Source: Patescibacteria group bacterium
Lineage (GTDB): Bacteria > Patescibacteria > Paceibacteria > UBA6257 > 2-01-FULL-56-20
Direction of reading: 5' to 3'
NCBI GenBank assembly: GCA_024654525.1
Contig: JANLHI010000025.1
Coordinates: 1 to 25,566 of the forward strand
Length of the DNA: 25,566 bases
The notes under the pieces are model-generated. The model was not told where the DNA came from. It saw only the letters and a list, made by a program, of their open reading frames with translations, and ran no database searches. Below are positions 15,049 to 22,630 of this stretch, in pieces (the first letter of the stretch is position 1; each line of letters opens with the position of its first letter). Made by a program: the position numbers and the translations under genes.

Positions 15049-15886
15049 TATGAAGTTTAACAAGAAACAATTTTATATATGGTGCCGTACTGTGGTGACA
15101 GAGGTCAGAATCGGATTGATATATATACAAAAAAACATTTCATCTGCGGCAGAATTAAGAGTGTCGTTTGCAATGCAGATTATCGGTATGATGATGAACA
15201 ACATCGCCTTTGTGATGGTGTGGTGGTTGTTTTTCAAAGCGTTCGGCACTATTAACGGATGGAACATTGCAGAGGCCATTGCGCTTCAAGGATTCGTGGC
15301 GCTCTCATTCGGTATTGTATTTTCATTTTTTTCAGGCGTTGATGAATTTCCAAAAGTGATTCATAGTGGCGCATTGGACTCGGTATTGCTTACTCCGCGC
15401 GTGTTGTATGCGCGCATATTTACGCTTACCACGAGGGTATCCGCATTAGGAGATATTTTTTTCGGTGCAACGTTACTTGGAATATATTGGATTCTTTTTC
15501 ATCACACATTAAGTCAAATGATTATGCTGGGATTGTTGGTAATACCTGCCTCCGTGATTATGATGAATTTTCTTCTTGTGGTGTCGTGCATAGGTTTTTA
15601 TATCCCCGATGCCGTGGAGATTTCAAAGTTTATGTTCGAGACAATGTTCGGACCGAGTCTGTATCCTGCGGGATTATTCCAAGGGTTTATGCGATTCTTT
15701 TTCATTTTCGTTCTTCCGACACTTGCAATCGGCGGTATTCCGGTAGAAGCTGTGCGAGACTGGAATATAATAAAGATTGTCGCAGTGTGGTTGATTGCCG
15801 TGGTGTGGGCAGTGATTGGAGTGTGGATGCTTCATAGAGGAGTAAAGAGATACGAAAGCGGAAGTCTTACTGGTGTGCATATATAG
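15038..15886 (+). CDS. ABC-2-type exporter, permease subunit 2
   Basis: A 282-aa six-TM protein. ATG 15038 overlaps the previous gene; ATG 15050 is a shorter alternative. Features are MMNNIAFVMVWWLFFKAFG, the loop FPKVIHSGALDSVLLTPR, which is the counterpart of the ETQINKPYSYLF element in subunit 1, and a final helix VWLIAVVWAVIGVWML before a basic tail. It matches COG3694-like permeases, so the exporter is a heterodimeric channel with one ATPase gene, probably forming a homodimer in the complex. The substrate is unknown. Confidence 0.82.
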   Translation: MVANMKFNKKQFYIWCRTVVTEVRIGLIYIQKNISSAAELRVSFAMQIIGMMMNNIAFVMVWWLFFKAFGTINGWNIAEAIALQGFVALSFGIVFSFFSGVDEFPKVIHSGALDSVLLTPRVLYARIFTLTTRVSALGDIFFGATLLGIYWILFHHTLSQMIMLGLLVIPASVIMMNFLLVVSCIGFYIPDAVEISKFMFETMFGPSLYPAGLFQGFMRFFFIFVLPTLAIGGIPVEAVRDWNIIKIVAVWLIAVVWAVIGVWMLHRGVKRYESGSLTGVHI

Positions 15887-15934
15887 ATGCTTGCTTTTGA
15901 AATATTCTATGAGGGTATATTGTAGTAACTCCTA

Positions 15935-16259
15935 ATGACTACGAGTCTCGATATTTCCGACGAATCGATTGCTCTTGAAGTGCAACGAGGAGGAGTGGAT
16001 ATTTTTGGGGAACTTGTGATGAGATATGAGGGTAAGCTTGCGAGGTATGGAAGGCGTTTTCTTGCGAGCAATGACGATGTAAAAGACGTTGTGCAAGAAG
16101 TGTTTTTAAAAGCATATATCAATATTAAGGGATTTGACGCTTCGCGGTGCTTTTATTACATGGTATGTTGCAGTTCCGGTTGCCGTAATTTCCGTGGTAC
16201 TTGTGGTGTACTCTTATTTTGCATATCGCACACTTCATGCAGGAAGACATTCCCGATGA
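15935..16259 (+). pseudogene. Broken ECF-like sigma-70 factor joined to a membrane-protein tail
   Basis: The first about 70 codons (15935-16143) read clearly as sigma-70 region 2: ESIALEVQRGGVDIFGELV, LARYGRRFLASNDDVKDVV and VFLKAYINIKGFDASR. The frame then gives a nonsense-like Cys-rich tail (CFYYMVCCSSGCRNFRGTC). In another frame from 16146 a hydrophobic segment (ITWYVAVPVAVISVVLVVYS) ends RTLHAGRHSR-stop at 16257-16259. Region 4 and the usual linker are missing. The best reading is an internal deletion that fused the sigma gene to the end of a membrane-protein gene, leaving a pseudogene; a sequencing or assembly join is the alternative. The following PAP2 gene is convergent, its stop 10 bp away. 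Confidence 0.7.
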
Positions 16260-16268
16260 TGTTAGGTG

Positions 16269-16859
16269 TTATGCAGTACCCTCCGTATTTTCAAGTGATT
16301 GAGGTTTTTCAGTAGTAGTCACTCCTCCTATGCGGAGTGCATGTGCGGTTTCTTTGAGCATGAGGTGCAGTATGAGGGCGCTCATACCACCGATGAATGC
16401 TCCTCCGACAATGTCACTTGGCCAGTGGACTCCCGCAATAATCCGTGCGATGCCGATGAGCGATGCGAATCCGATATACCACCACCCCCATTTTCGGTGA
16501 TAGAACAAGACAGTGCATGCCAGTGCAAAATAAAATGTTGCATGTCCCGAGGGAAACGAGTTTCCGAGGGATGCCGCGACGAGCGGTGTCGTCTGCCACG
16601 TCTCAAACGGACGTGCGACGTGATAAAAGAAAGATATCGCTTCTGTGATAATGCCGCGACTAAGAATTGTTGCAAGCGCGACTTGAATGAATATCAATAT
16701 CCTCTCGCGGCGTTTTTTTATTCCTGCGAGAAAAAAGAAAAAACCTATAACAAGAAAATAGGGGAGAACGCGGGCAAGAAATACAAGCGCGACATCAAGA
16801 AATGTCGCGCGATGCGCAATACTGAAAAGCCATTGTGCAATGAGAGTGTTAAAATCCAT
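16269..16859 (-). CDS. PAP2-family phosphatase (membrane)
   Basis: A 196-aa protein with several TM helices. The catalytic pattern is ARP (Arg83-Pro84), FPSGH (102-106) and R-IIAGV-H-WPS-D (Arg139, His145, Asp149), matching the second and third motifs of PAP2/undecaprenyl-pyrophosphate phosphatases. The Lys that normally starts motif 1 (K-x6-RP) is a Ser here (position 76). Family members dephosphorylate lipid pyrophosphates such as the cell-wall carrier; that would suit this sortase-bearing, wall-building cell. Candidate -10 CATAAT lies about 8 nt before ATG 16859. It runs opposite to the sigma remnant. Confidence 0.82.
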   Translation of the reverse strand: MDFNTLIAQWLFSIAHRATFLDVALVFLARVLPYFLVIGFFFFLAGIKKRRERILIFIQVALATILSRGIITEAISFFYHVARPFETWQTTPLVAASLGNSFPSGHATFYFALACTVLFYHRKWGWWYIGFASLIGIARIIAGVHWPSDIVGGAFIGGMSALILHLMLKETAHALRIGGVTTTEKPQSLENTEGTA

Positions 16860-16921
16860 ATGTGCGAATTATGGAATAACTATATTCCAATTTGTCGCAC
16901 TTCTCAATCCACACCCGCGTG

Positions 16922-17131
16922 CTATCTTCGCACAAAAGGAAGGAGCGACATAAAGCGAGCCCGTTTGATCGCTTCCGAAAGCATTCTTTGGTGTTTAGAA
17001 CAGATACCGGTGTGTTTCGGGTCGATTATCTTTGCTTGGCTTGAAATAAAACGCTTCAGAAGATCAACTTCTTTATAATCCACTGTTTTAAGGTTTTGGG
17101 AACAGAAGAAACATTGTTGAGGCATGGGCAT
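16922..17131 (-). CDS. rpsR: 30S ribosomal protein bS18
   Basis: A 69-aa protein. Family signature: CFFC near the N-terminus, VDYKEVDLLKRFIS, then KHTGICSKHQRMLSEAIKRARFMSLLPF. It binds 16S rRNA and pairs with bS6 on the 30S platform. CFFC and the later C-x2-H look like a zinc knuckle, the zinc-binding form of the protein (inference from motif). ATG 17131 is used; an in-frame ATG two codons later (17125) is equally plausible. It lies just downstream of nusG on the same strand, with 61 bp between them that contain two AGCGCT palindromes. Confidence 0.93.
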   Translation of the reverse strand: MPMPQQCFFCSQNLKTVDYKEVDLLKRFISSQAKIIDPKHTGICSKHQRMLSEAIKRARFMSLLPFVRR

Positions 17132-17192
17132 AAATGTAAATCTAAAGAATAAAATTGTAAAGCGCTAACGAATAGCGCTGTCGTATTAAGCT

Positions 17193-17762
17193 CTATATCT
17201 TTTTAATTTGGAGTGAATCCAGTTCCACTGCGGTGTCTCGACCGAATATAGGGACCATCACCTTGACGCGATTGCGTGTTTCATCAACTTCAGAAACTTT
17301 CCCATCATAATCTTTGAAAGGTCCGTCTATTATTTTTATAAGATCTCCCATTTTTACATCAACGGTGAATTTGCTTTCGTCTTGTCCGATGCGTGAAAGA
17401 AGTGACTCTACTTCTTCGGTGGAAAGGGGAGTGGGCTTTGTGTTGTCCGGTCCCACGAATCCCGTTACTCGCGGAGTGTTTCGCACTACGTACCATGAGT
17501 CTTCGGTGAGTATCATGTCCACCAGCACATATCCCGGGTATATTTTTTCTTCAATAGTCTGGCGCCGCCCGCTTTTTACACGTATTCTTTTTTCTTTCGG
17601 TACTATGACGCTGAAAATTTTATCGCCTATTGCAAGCGATTCAATGCGCTGTTTCAAATATCGAGCTACCGCTTCTTCGTAGCCGGAATACGTCTGTACG
17701 GCATACCATTGCCGTGTTTCCTGTCCCTTTTGTTCCTGAAGCTGTTTCATTTTATCGTGCAA
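17193..17762 (-). CDS. nusG: Transcription termination/antitermination protein NusG
   Basis: A 189-aa protein. N-terminal NGN domain with WYAVQTYSGYEEAVARYLKQ, IYPGYVLVDMILTEDSWYVV and NTPRVTGFVG; C-terminal KOW domain GDLIKIIDGPFKDYDGKV. It binds RNA polymerase and couples transcription to translation or Rho. The start overlaps the secE end by 11 nt, so translation is probably coupled. The usual rplK partner is not the next gene; bS18 follows instead. Confidence 0.95.
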   Translation of the reverse strand: MHDKMKQLQEQKGQETRQWYAVQTYSGYEEAVARYLKQRIESLAIGDKIFSVIVPKEKRIRVKSGRRQTIEEKIYPGYVLVDMILTEDSWYVVRNTPRVTGFVGPDNTKPTPLSTEEVESLLSRIGQDESKFTVDVKMGDLIKIIDGPFKDYDGKVSEVDETRNRVKVMVPIFGRDTAVELDSLQIKKI

Positions 17763-17934
17763 TCAATACTTTAAGCAGAGCGCTAAATCCATAATCAAAA
17801 AGACCCAAAAAAGCGGCAAGTCCCACGGAGATGCCGATGACTATGGTAGTGAGACGAATTGCTTCATTGCGCGTTGGCCAATTTACGTGTTGCAATTCTT
17901 CTCGCGACTCCTTAAGAAAGGTCTTTATTTTCAT
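17752..17934 (-). CDS. secE: Preprotein translocase subunit SecE
   Basis: A 60-aa single-TM protein. Start at 17934 (MKIKTFLKES) is chosen over the upstream 17964 codon, as the shorter form matches the family. The conserved amphipathic helix and WPTRNEA motif precede one TM helix (LTTIVIGISVGLAAFLGLF). It stabilises SecY in the export channel. The secE-nusG order is the classic arrangement. The sortase substrates in this window depend on this pathway. Confidence 0.93.
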   Translation of the reverse strand: MKIKTFLKESREELQHVNWPTRNEAIRLTTIVIGISVGLAAFLGLFDYGFSALLKVLIAR

Positions 17935-17978
17935 AAATACGTTCGCGGAAATGTGATTCCACACTATCGGTTTTTCGC

Positions 17979-20018
17979 TTAAATGTCAAGGTTTTGCACG
18001 GAGGTGGCATGGGTTTGAATGAACTTTTTCCGAGGCTCAACTTCATCACCCATCAAAATGTCGAAAAGCTTATCCGCTTCGGATCCGTCGGCAATCGTAA
18101 CCTGTTTCAGTATCCGACTTTCCGGATTCATAGTGGTCTCCCATAATTGCTCCGCATTCATTTCACCGAGACCTTTGTAGCGTTGCACATTTGCTCCCGC
18201 CATCTTCGAAGAAGAAGATTCTCCCTCTTCGGGTGCCTCCTCTCCCTCCTCGGATTCTTTTATTGCCAGTTTTTTGCCCTTTGCTTTTGCATTGTGAGTA
18301 AGCTCCATAAGAATTTTATCTTTTTCCGGATCGCTCCATGCATACTGAATGTTTTTCCCCGCTTTTATTTGGTAGAGGGGAGGTTGGGCGATGTAGATAT
18401 ACCCCCCGTCCATTATTGGACGGAAGTAACGGTAGAAGAGGGTAAGGAGAAGTGTGCGGATATGCGCGCCGTCAACATCGGCATCACTCATGAGTACTAT
18501 TTTATGATAGCGAAGGCGACTAATATCGAATTCATCCGCAATGGCTGTGCCGATTGCTACTACAAGAGATCTAATCTCTGTGTTTGCGAGCATTTTATCC
18601 AAACGAGCCCTTTCTACATTAAGAGGTTTTCCGCGAAGAGGGAAAATTGCTTGTGTTCTTCTGTCGCGCCCTTGTTTTGCGGTACCGCCTGCCGAATCTC
18701 CCTCGACGATAAACAATTCGGATTCCGAAGCATCTTTAGAAGTGCAGTCCGCAAGTTTACCCGGGAGTGTGAGTCCTTCGAGAGCTCCTTTTCGGAGTAC
18801 GGTGTCTTTCGCCGCTTTTGCCGCAATGCGTGCTTTTGCCGTGATTGCAACTTTCTCAATGATGCGACGCGCTTCTTGCGGGTGGCGTTCAAGGAATTCT
18901 TTCAGCGCTTCGTTGATTACCGCTTCTGTTGCGGTGCGTGCTTCGGGGTTTCCGAGACGGGCTTTTGTTTGTCCCTCGAATTGCGGTTCGCGAAGTTTTA
19001 CCGACACCACCACCACCATTCCTTCACGCACGTCGTCCGCGGTGAAGTTCTCTTCTTTTTCTTTTAAGTATCCCTCCGTCCGGGCGTAATTATTGAGTGT
19101 TCTCGTAAGTGCCGATCGAAATCCGGTAAGGTGCATACCTCCGTCCGGTGTGTAGATATTATTTGCGAAAGAAAGCTCTTCTATTTTGGAGTCGTGTATG
19201 TAAAGAAATGCCGTTTCCACGTCTAGTTCGTTGTGGGTTTTGTGTACATGAAATACATCCTCTTGAATTGTTTTTTTATTGGCAACAAGATGTTTTACAA
19301 ACGAGAGCAAACCTCCTTCAAAATAAAATCCGTAACATGCCACGGATTCCTTTCTCCTGTCGAAGAAATTAATTCGCACTCCCTTTGTGAGATATGACTG
19401 TTGCCGCAAGTGATCGAGAATTCGCTTTTCGCTGTATTGTATGTCCGAAAATATTGTTGCATCGGGAAAGAAGGTGACTTTGGTGCCCGTGTGGGTGCAT
19501 GTCCCCGCTTTTTTTACTTTTCCCGAAGGGACTCCGCGTTTGTATTCTTGTACGTAGCGTACTCCACCTCGGCATACTTCTGCGCGGAGCCAGTCTGAAA
19601 GGGCGTTTACCACAGAGACACCCACGCCGTGAAGTCCGCCTGATACTTTATATGATTCTCCGCCGAATTTTCCTCCCGCGTGGAGTGTGGTCATCACGGT
19701 TTCGAGTGCGGATTTTTTTGTTTGATGATGGGTTTCTACGGGAATACCTCTCCCATCGTCGGCAACTGCAACTGAACCGTCTGCAAGGAGTTCTACGGTA
19801 ATGTTTTTTGCAAAACCTGCCATCGCCTCGTCAATCGAGTTGTCTGCCACCTCCCAGACAAGATGATGCAACCCATCGGGTCCCGTAGAGCCGATGTACA
19901 TGCCCGGTCGTTTCCGGACAGGCTCCAATCCTTCAAGGACGTAAATATCTTTCGCTTCGTAGGAAGCCGGCTTTGAAACTTCTCCTTCACCTTCTTTTTT
20001 TATGTTTGTTTTTGCCAT
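17979..20018 (-). CDS. gyrB: DNA gyrase subunit B
   Basis: A 679-aa protein. The ATPase (GHKL) motifs are EVADNSIDE (Asn60), DDGRGIP (87-93) and GGLHGVG (127-133); the Toprim domain has EGDSAGG at about residue 438 and DADVDGAH at about 510; the end reads QRYKGLGEMN and ...RKKFIQTHATSVQNLDI, the standard C-terminus. It drives ATP-dependent supercoiling with GyrA, which is not in the window. ParE is the alternative, but the order and C-terminus fit GyrB. ATG 20018 is preferred over GTG 20039 because the latter only adds a short non-conserved extension. An acidic Ser/Glu-rich insert lies at about residues 595-615. Confidence 0.93.
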   Translation of the reverse strand: MAKTNIKKEGEGEVSKPASYEAKDIYVLEGLEPVRKRPGMYIGSTGPDGLHHLVWEVADNSIDEAMAGFAKNITVELLADGSVAVADDGRGIPVETHHQTKKSALETVMTTLHAGGKFGGESYKVSGGLHGVGVSVVNALSDWLRAEVCRGGVRYVQEYKRGVPSGKVKKAGTCTHTGTKVTFFPDATIFSDIQYSEKRILDHLRQQSYLTKGVRINFFDRRKESVACYGFYFEGGLLSFVKHLVANKKTIQEDVFHVHKTHNELDVETAFLYIHDSKIEELSFANNIYTPDGGMHLTGFRSALTRTLNNYARTEGYLKEKEENFTADDVREGMVVVVSVKLREPQFEGQTKARLGNPEARTATEAVINEALKEFLERHPQEARRIIEKVAITAKARIAAKAAKDTVLRKGALEGLTLPGKLADCTSKDASESELFIVEGDSAGGTAKQGRDRRTQAIFPLRGKPLNVERARLDKMLANTEIRSLVVAIGTAIADEFDISRLRYHKIVLMSDADVDGAHIRTLLLTLFYRYFRPIMDGGYIYIAQPPLYQIKAGKNIQYAWSDPEKDKILMELTHNAKAKGKKLAIKESEEGEEAPEEGESSSSKMAGANVQRYKGLGEMNAEQLWETTMNPESRILKQVTIADGSEADKLFDILMGDEVEPRKKFIQTHATSVQNLDI

Positions 20019-20052
20019 TGTTACGAAAAACCGCCCCACTGGCGATATGAGG

Positions 20053-20058
20053 ATTATA
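20053..20058 (-). promoter_or_regulatory. Promoter -10 for gyrB
   Basis: Minus-strand consensus TATAAT at 20058-20053, giving a leader of roughly 25-30 nt to ATG 20018. Confidence 0.5.
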
Positions 20059-20101
20059 CTACGGTTTTTGCGTTTTCACAAGGTGATTTTAAGCTGAATT
20101 A

Positions 20102-20980
20102 TCACCCAAACCACCATGAAATAATTCCGGTTCCTACGACGACGAAAACGATGCCAAGAAGTTGGTGATGCGCTATTTTTTCTCGATTAATAATCACACC
20201 AATGAATACCAGTCCTGCTATGTAAGATTCGCTGATAGTCGTGGCAATGGAAATAGGAATGAGAGTCATGGCATAGCCATAGTGTATCCATGCAAGGTTG
20301 TCGAAAATGCTTGCAGGGATAACAGAGGAAAGTCCATGGCGAAAATGTTCAAGAAGGTTTCGCGCGCCATTTCGGACAAAGGTAATATAGAGAAGGCATG
20401 AGATTGCGAGAAACGAATGTACAAACCATATTGTGATGAGTGGTGAAATAGTTTGACTTCCCACCCCCCAAAGGTAATTCATGAGTCCCATTCCCACAGA
20501 TCCAATTGCAGCCCACACCACTCCTTTTTCAAAAATTGTTTTGTAAAAACGAAGGTGGTGGAATCGTTGTGTTGCGGCAAGGAGTATTCCTACGAAGACG
20601 ACGATAATAATCACATAGACCGCAAGAGGAAAATGTTCTTTTCCTAATATATAGCTAAATCCTATCGTGAAAGGAAGTTCGAGTCCGTATACGGGTTCAA
20701 TTACGGCGAGTTTGCCACGCTTTAATCCTTCAAAAAGGAAAAGTGCTGCAACGAGTGTGATGATTGAGAGTATTGTGAGAAATACGAGTTGATCTTGATT
20801 TGTAAAAAGAGCAGGGAGTTTTTTGTATACAAAAGGGAGTATTCCTATAAATCCTACTATGCCGATGAAAAAGAGTGTTTCCCAGTTGCCTATTTTCCTT
20901 GTTGAGCGTTGGATGAAAAAATCACCTATAATCCACGATAAGAGTGCGCCGAATGAGAGGAGGATTCCCAATGCAGGCAT
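20102..20980 (-). CDS. EamA/DMT-family permease
   Basis: A 292-aa protein with about ten TM helices arranged as two internal repeats, the drug/metabolite transporter plan. The second half carries ATTISESYIAGLVFIGVIINREKI, similar to the repeat end in the first half. These carriers export or import small metabolites; the substrate is unknown. It starts 4 nt after the DoxX-like gene, so MBL, DoxX-like and DMT genes probably form one operon. Confidence 0.8.
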   Translation of the reverse strand: MPALGILLSFGALLSWIIGDFFIQRSTRKIGNWETLFFIGIVGFIGILPFVYKKLPALFTNQDQLVFLTILSIITLVAALFLFEGLKRGKLAVIEPVYGLELPFTIGFSYILGKEHFPLAVYVIIIVVFVGILLAATQRFHHLRFYKTIFEKGVVWAAIGSVGMGLMNYLWGVGSQTISPLITIWFVHSFLAISCLLYITFVRNGARNLLEHFRHGLSSVIPASIFDNLAWIHYGYAMTLIPISIATTISESYIAGLVFIGVIINREKIAHHQLLGIVFVVVGTGIISWWFG

Positions 20981-20984
20981 TGCA

Positions 20985-21500
20985 TTAACTTATTCTTTTT
21001 TTCCGTAATGGACGAGTGGTTCCCTGAGAAATTGGATTAAGCCGGTTGATGCCACGATTTTTCATAGGATGAAGGTGAGACGCGATACCGCATGCAAGTC
21101 CGATAATCGCAAGATTTTTTATGATGTATTGTCCTTCAAGTGTGGGAATAAATATTCCTTGCCATGTGATTGAGGGGAGAAGTACCAGGGGAAGCATGGT
21201 CATGGCAAGATGAGGAATGAGGAGTGCGATTGCGATACGTTCAAGTCCCGGGATGAGGAAAAAAACGCCGATAATCATTTCATATATTGCGAATCCGATG
21301 ATAAATTCTTCAAATGAAACAAACGGCAGTGTTTTCTGAAGGAGTTCTCCTACAAGGGGACTGGCCGGACTTGTGCCGAACAGTTTTAGCGTCCCGAACC
21401 AAAAATATACGGTAAACAATGCAATGCGTGCAAGCGGTATGCCGATGATGCCGATGCCGTGGATAAGAGCTTTGTCGGTGTGCGCGATTATTCTTTGCAT
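20985..21500 (-). CDS. DoxX/DUF417-like membrane protein
   Basis: A 171-aa protein with four TM helices. The opening helix ARIALFTVYFWFGTLKLFG is followed by SPASPLVGELLQKTLPF, typical of DUF417/YkgB-like DoxX relatives. The C-terminal tail is basic (RPLRKKR). Unlike the other DoxX protein in this window it has no Cys cluster. Start ATG 21500 has minus-strand TATAAT about 11 nt upstream that overlaps the MBL stop codon, so it may have its own promoter inside the operon. Function is unknown. Confidence 0.75.
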   Translation of the reverse strand: MQRIIAHTDKALIHGIGIIGIPLARIALFTVYFWFGTLKLFGTSPASPLVGELLQKTLPFVSFEEFIIGFAIYEMIIGVFFLIPGLERIAIALLIPHLAMTMLPLVLLPSITWQGIFIPTLEGQYIIKNLAIIGLACGIASHLHPMKNRGINRLNPISQGTTRPLRKKRIS

Positions 21501-21512
21501 AGATACAAAGGA

Positions 21513-22148
21513 TTATAACTCAATCGTTTTTTCTGTCTCGGGAATCACAAACCTGATTCCTTTCGGTTCGAGAGTCAATGTGGGGAGGCGGTGTGCGATA
21601 CCGGGAGATTTGAGATTACCGTCATGCACAGGGAAGCATATGACTGGTTTAATCGTGATCGCGTAATCAATTGATTCGCCGATAGTAACCCATGGTCCCG
21701 CTACGGGAAGCGCCAGAATTTCCACGGGACGTTCGGGATTGGTGAGCGCGTCTCCCGGGTAGAAGAGACGGTTGTTGATGAAATATCCCGTATTTTGCGA
21801 TTGAGGAATAGACGTATGGATCAACGCATGCTTTTCTCCTATTGCTTCAAAAAGTATTTCTTTTTCCGTTGAGGATTGTCCATGCTCAAGGAGGGTAGAT
21901 GTAATTTCTTCTTTCTCCAAGATGCTTTTTACCGTGGTGTTGGTGATGATTTTTGCATTCGGATTTTTTTGGAGAACGGTTTTAAGCGATTCGGTATGGA
22001 GGTGGTCGGCGTGTTCGTGGGTAATAAGGATGATATGAATATCGGTAAGATTTTCAAAACCTGATGAAAAACTTCCGGGGTCAGTGAGGATTCTCAACCC
22101 TTTTTCTTCTATGAGAAGGCAACAATGCCCAAATTTGGTGATACGCAT
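21513..22148 (-). CDS. MBL-fold metal-dependent hydrolase
   Basis: A 211-aa protein. THEHADHLH (His44, His46, Asp48, His49) is the metallo-beta-lactamase zinc motif; upstream FGHCC, later FYPGDAL and PVHDG supply further ligands. The layout is that of UlaG-like hydrolases (Lactamase_B_3). Members include lactonases, RNases and phosphodiesterases, so the substrate is unassigned. The start is fixed by a -10 exactly 6 nt upstream. It leads the three-gene minus-strand operon. Confidence 0.83.
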   Translation of the reverse strand: MRITKFGHCCLLIEEKGLRILTDPGSFSSGFENLTDIHIILITHEHADHLHTESLKTVLQKNPNAKIITNTTVKSILEKEEITSTLLEHGQSSTEKEILFEAIGEKHALIHTSIPQSQNTGYFINNRLFYPGDALTNPERPVEILALPVAGPWVTIGESIDYAITIKPVICFPVHDGNLKSPGIAHRLPTLTLEPKGIRFVIPETEKTIEL

Positions 22149-22154
22149 GGGGTT

Positions 22155-22160
22155 AGTATA
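22155..22160 (-). promoter_or_regulatory. Leaderless promoter -10 for the MBL operon
   Basis: Minus-strand GTATACT, with TATACT at 22160-22155 and 6 nt to ATG 22148. Same geometry as for doxX, the pseudouridine synthase, the regulator and the aroE-like gene. Confidence 0.6.
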
Positions 22161-22227
22161 CCTTTTTTTCGGAATATTAGGTTTAAAGGGGTTTTTAAAG
22201 GGAAAAAGGGAGAGGTCTTGTCATATA

Positions 22228-22256
22228 TTGACTTTTATTGTGTTATATGCTAAAAC
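22228..22256 (+). promoter_or_regulatory. Sigma-70-type promoter for the peptide module
   Basis: TTGACT (22228-22233), 17-nt spacer, TAAAAC (22251-22256). Unlike the leaderless promoters it is far (about 140 nt) from the next start codon, so it makes a long leader. Nothing else is coding between 22149 and 22395. Confidence 0.5.
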
Positions 22257-22285
22257 CTATGCAGTATCATAGATTTGTGTTCTAC

Positions 22286-22334
22286 TTGAGCGTATGTCGC
22301 AGTGATTGTCAAGACCTTTGCGACATGCGCTCAA
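22286..22334 (+). ncRNA. Long stem-loop in the leader of the 34-aa peptide
   Basis: Arms 22286-22301 and 22319-22334 pair over 16 bp with one G-U, closing a 17-nt loop. A smaller CTCCA/TGGAG hairpin follows at about 22352-22367. This gives a structured leader between the promoter and the small ORF. No known riboswitch was recognised. It could instead act as an antisense or translational control element. Confidence 0.55.
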
Positions 22335-22395
22335 CAACGAAAAGCGCAGTCTCCATTGTGGAGTGGCGGTAATAACGTTTAAAAACAAAAATCTT

Positions 22396-22500
22396 ATGAA
22401 AAAAAAACTTGGTATTTTGGCGATTGTTGTGATCGCCTTTAAGGTGCCGTCGATTCTCGCGGTTGTATTCTGGGTCGGCACCAAGGCATGGGGGGGATAG
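22396..22500 (+). CDS. 34-aa hydrophobic peptide (type I toxin-like or leader peptide)
   Basis: ATG 22396 encodes a basic MKKK head, a TM-length hydrophobic stretch (LGILAIVVIAF ... AVVFWVG) and a short Gly-rich end. There is no Shine-Dalgarno. Upstream is a promoter and a strong stem-loop; downstream, 28 nt past the stop, a terminator. Promoter, structured leader, tiny hydrophobic ORF and terminator together resemble a type I toxin mRNA, but no antisense RNA promoter is confirmed. Other readings are a small membrane regulator or a fortuitous ORF. It faces the 123-aa membrane protein. Confidence 0.45.
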   Translation: MKKKLGILAIVVIAFKVPSILAVVFWVGTKAWGG

Positions 22501-22527
22501 CAGTATCCTTCTCCAAAAAAAACTAAT

Positions 22528-22567
22528 GACCGGGGATTTTTTCAAAGATTCCCGGTCGTTCTATTTT
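22528..22567. terminator. Bidirectional intrinsic terminator
   Basis: Stem GACCGGGGA/TTCCCGGTC (22528-22536 and 22549-22557, with one G-T pair) with a U-rich tail on the plus strand (GTTCTATTTTT). On the minus strand the same stem is followed by eight T's, so it can stop both transcripts. Confidence 0.7.
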
Positions 22568-22585
22568 TAATATATTGAAATGCGA

Positions 22586-22625
22586 AAGGCAGTGGACTTA
22601 GTGGCCACTGCCTTGCAATTTTTTG
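22586..22625. terminator. Second terminator-like hairpin
   Basis: Perfect 10-bp arms AAGGCAGTGG (22586-22595) and CCACTGCCTT (22605-22614), then GCAATTTTTTG on the plus strand. Lies just after the stop of the 123-aa minus gene and could end both. Confidence 0.65.
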
Positions 22626-22630
22626 AAAGC

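Noticed and set aside
16299..17078. Long plus-strand open frame (259 codons) across the PAP2 and bS18 genes
   Set aside because: It is antisense to two clear genes, Cys/Arg-rich and without any recognisable motif.
18147..19067. Plus-strand open frame of 306 codons inside gyrB
   Set aside because: It is a shadow of the GyrB coding strand; its translation is Cys/Phe/Arg-rich and not protein-like.
20325..20335. GAGGAAAGTCC, the RNase P RNA signature
   Set aside because: It lies inside the DMT permease gene on the opposite strand, encoding ordinary residues (GLSSV); no flanking RNase P structure is seen.
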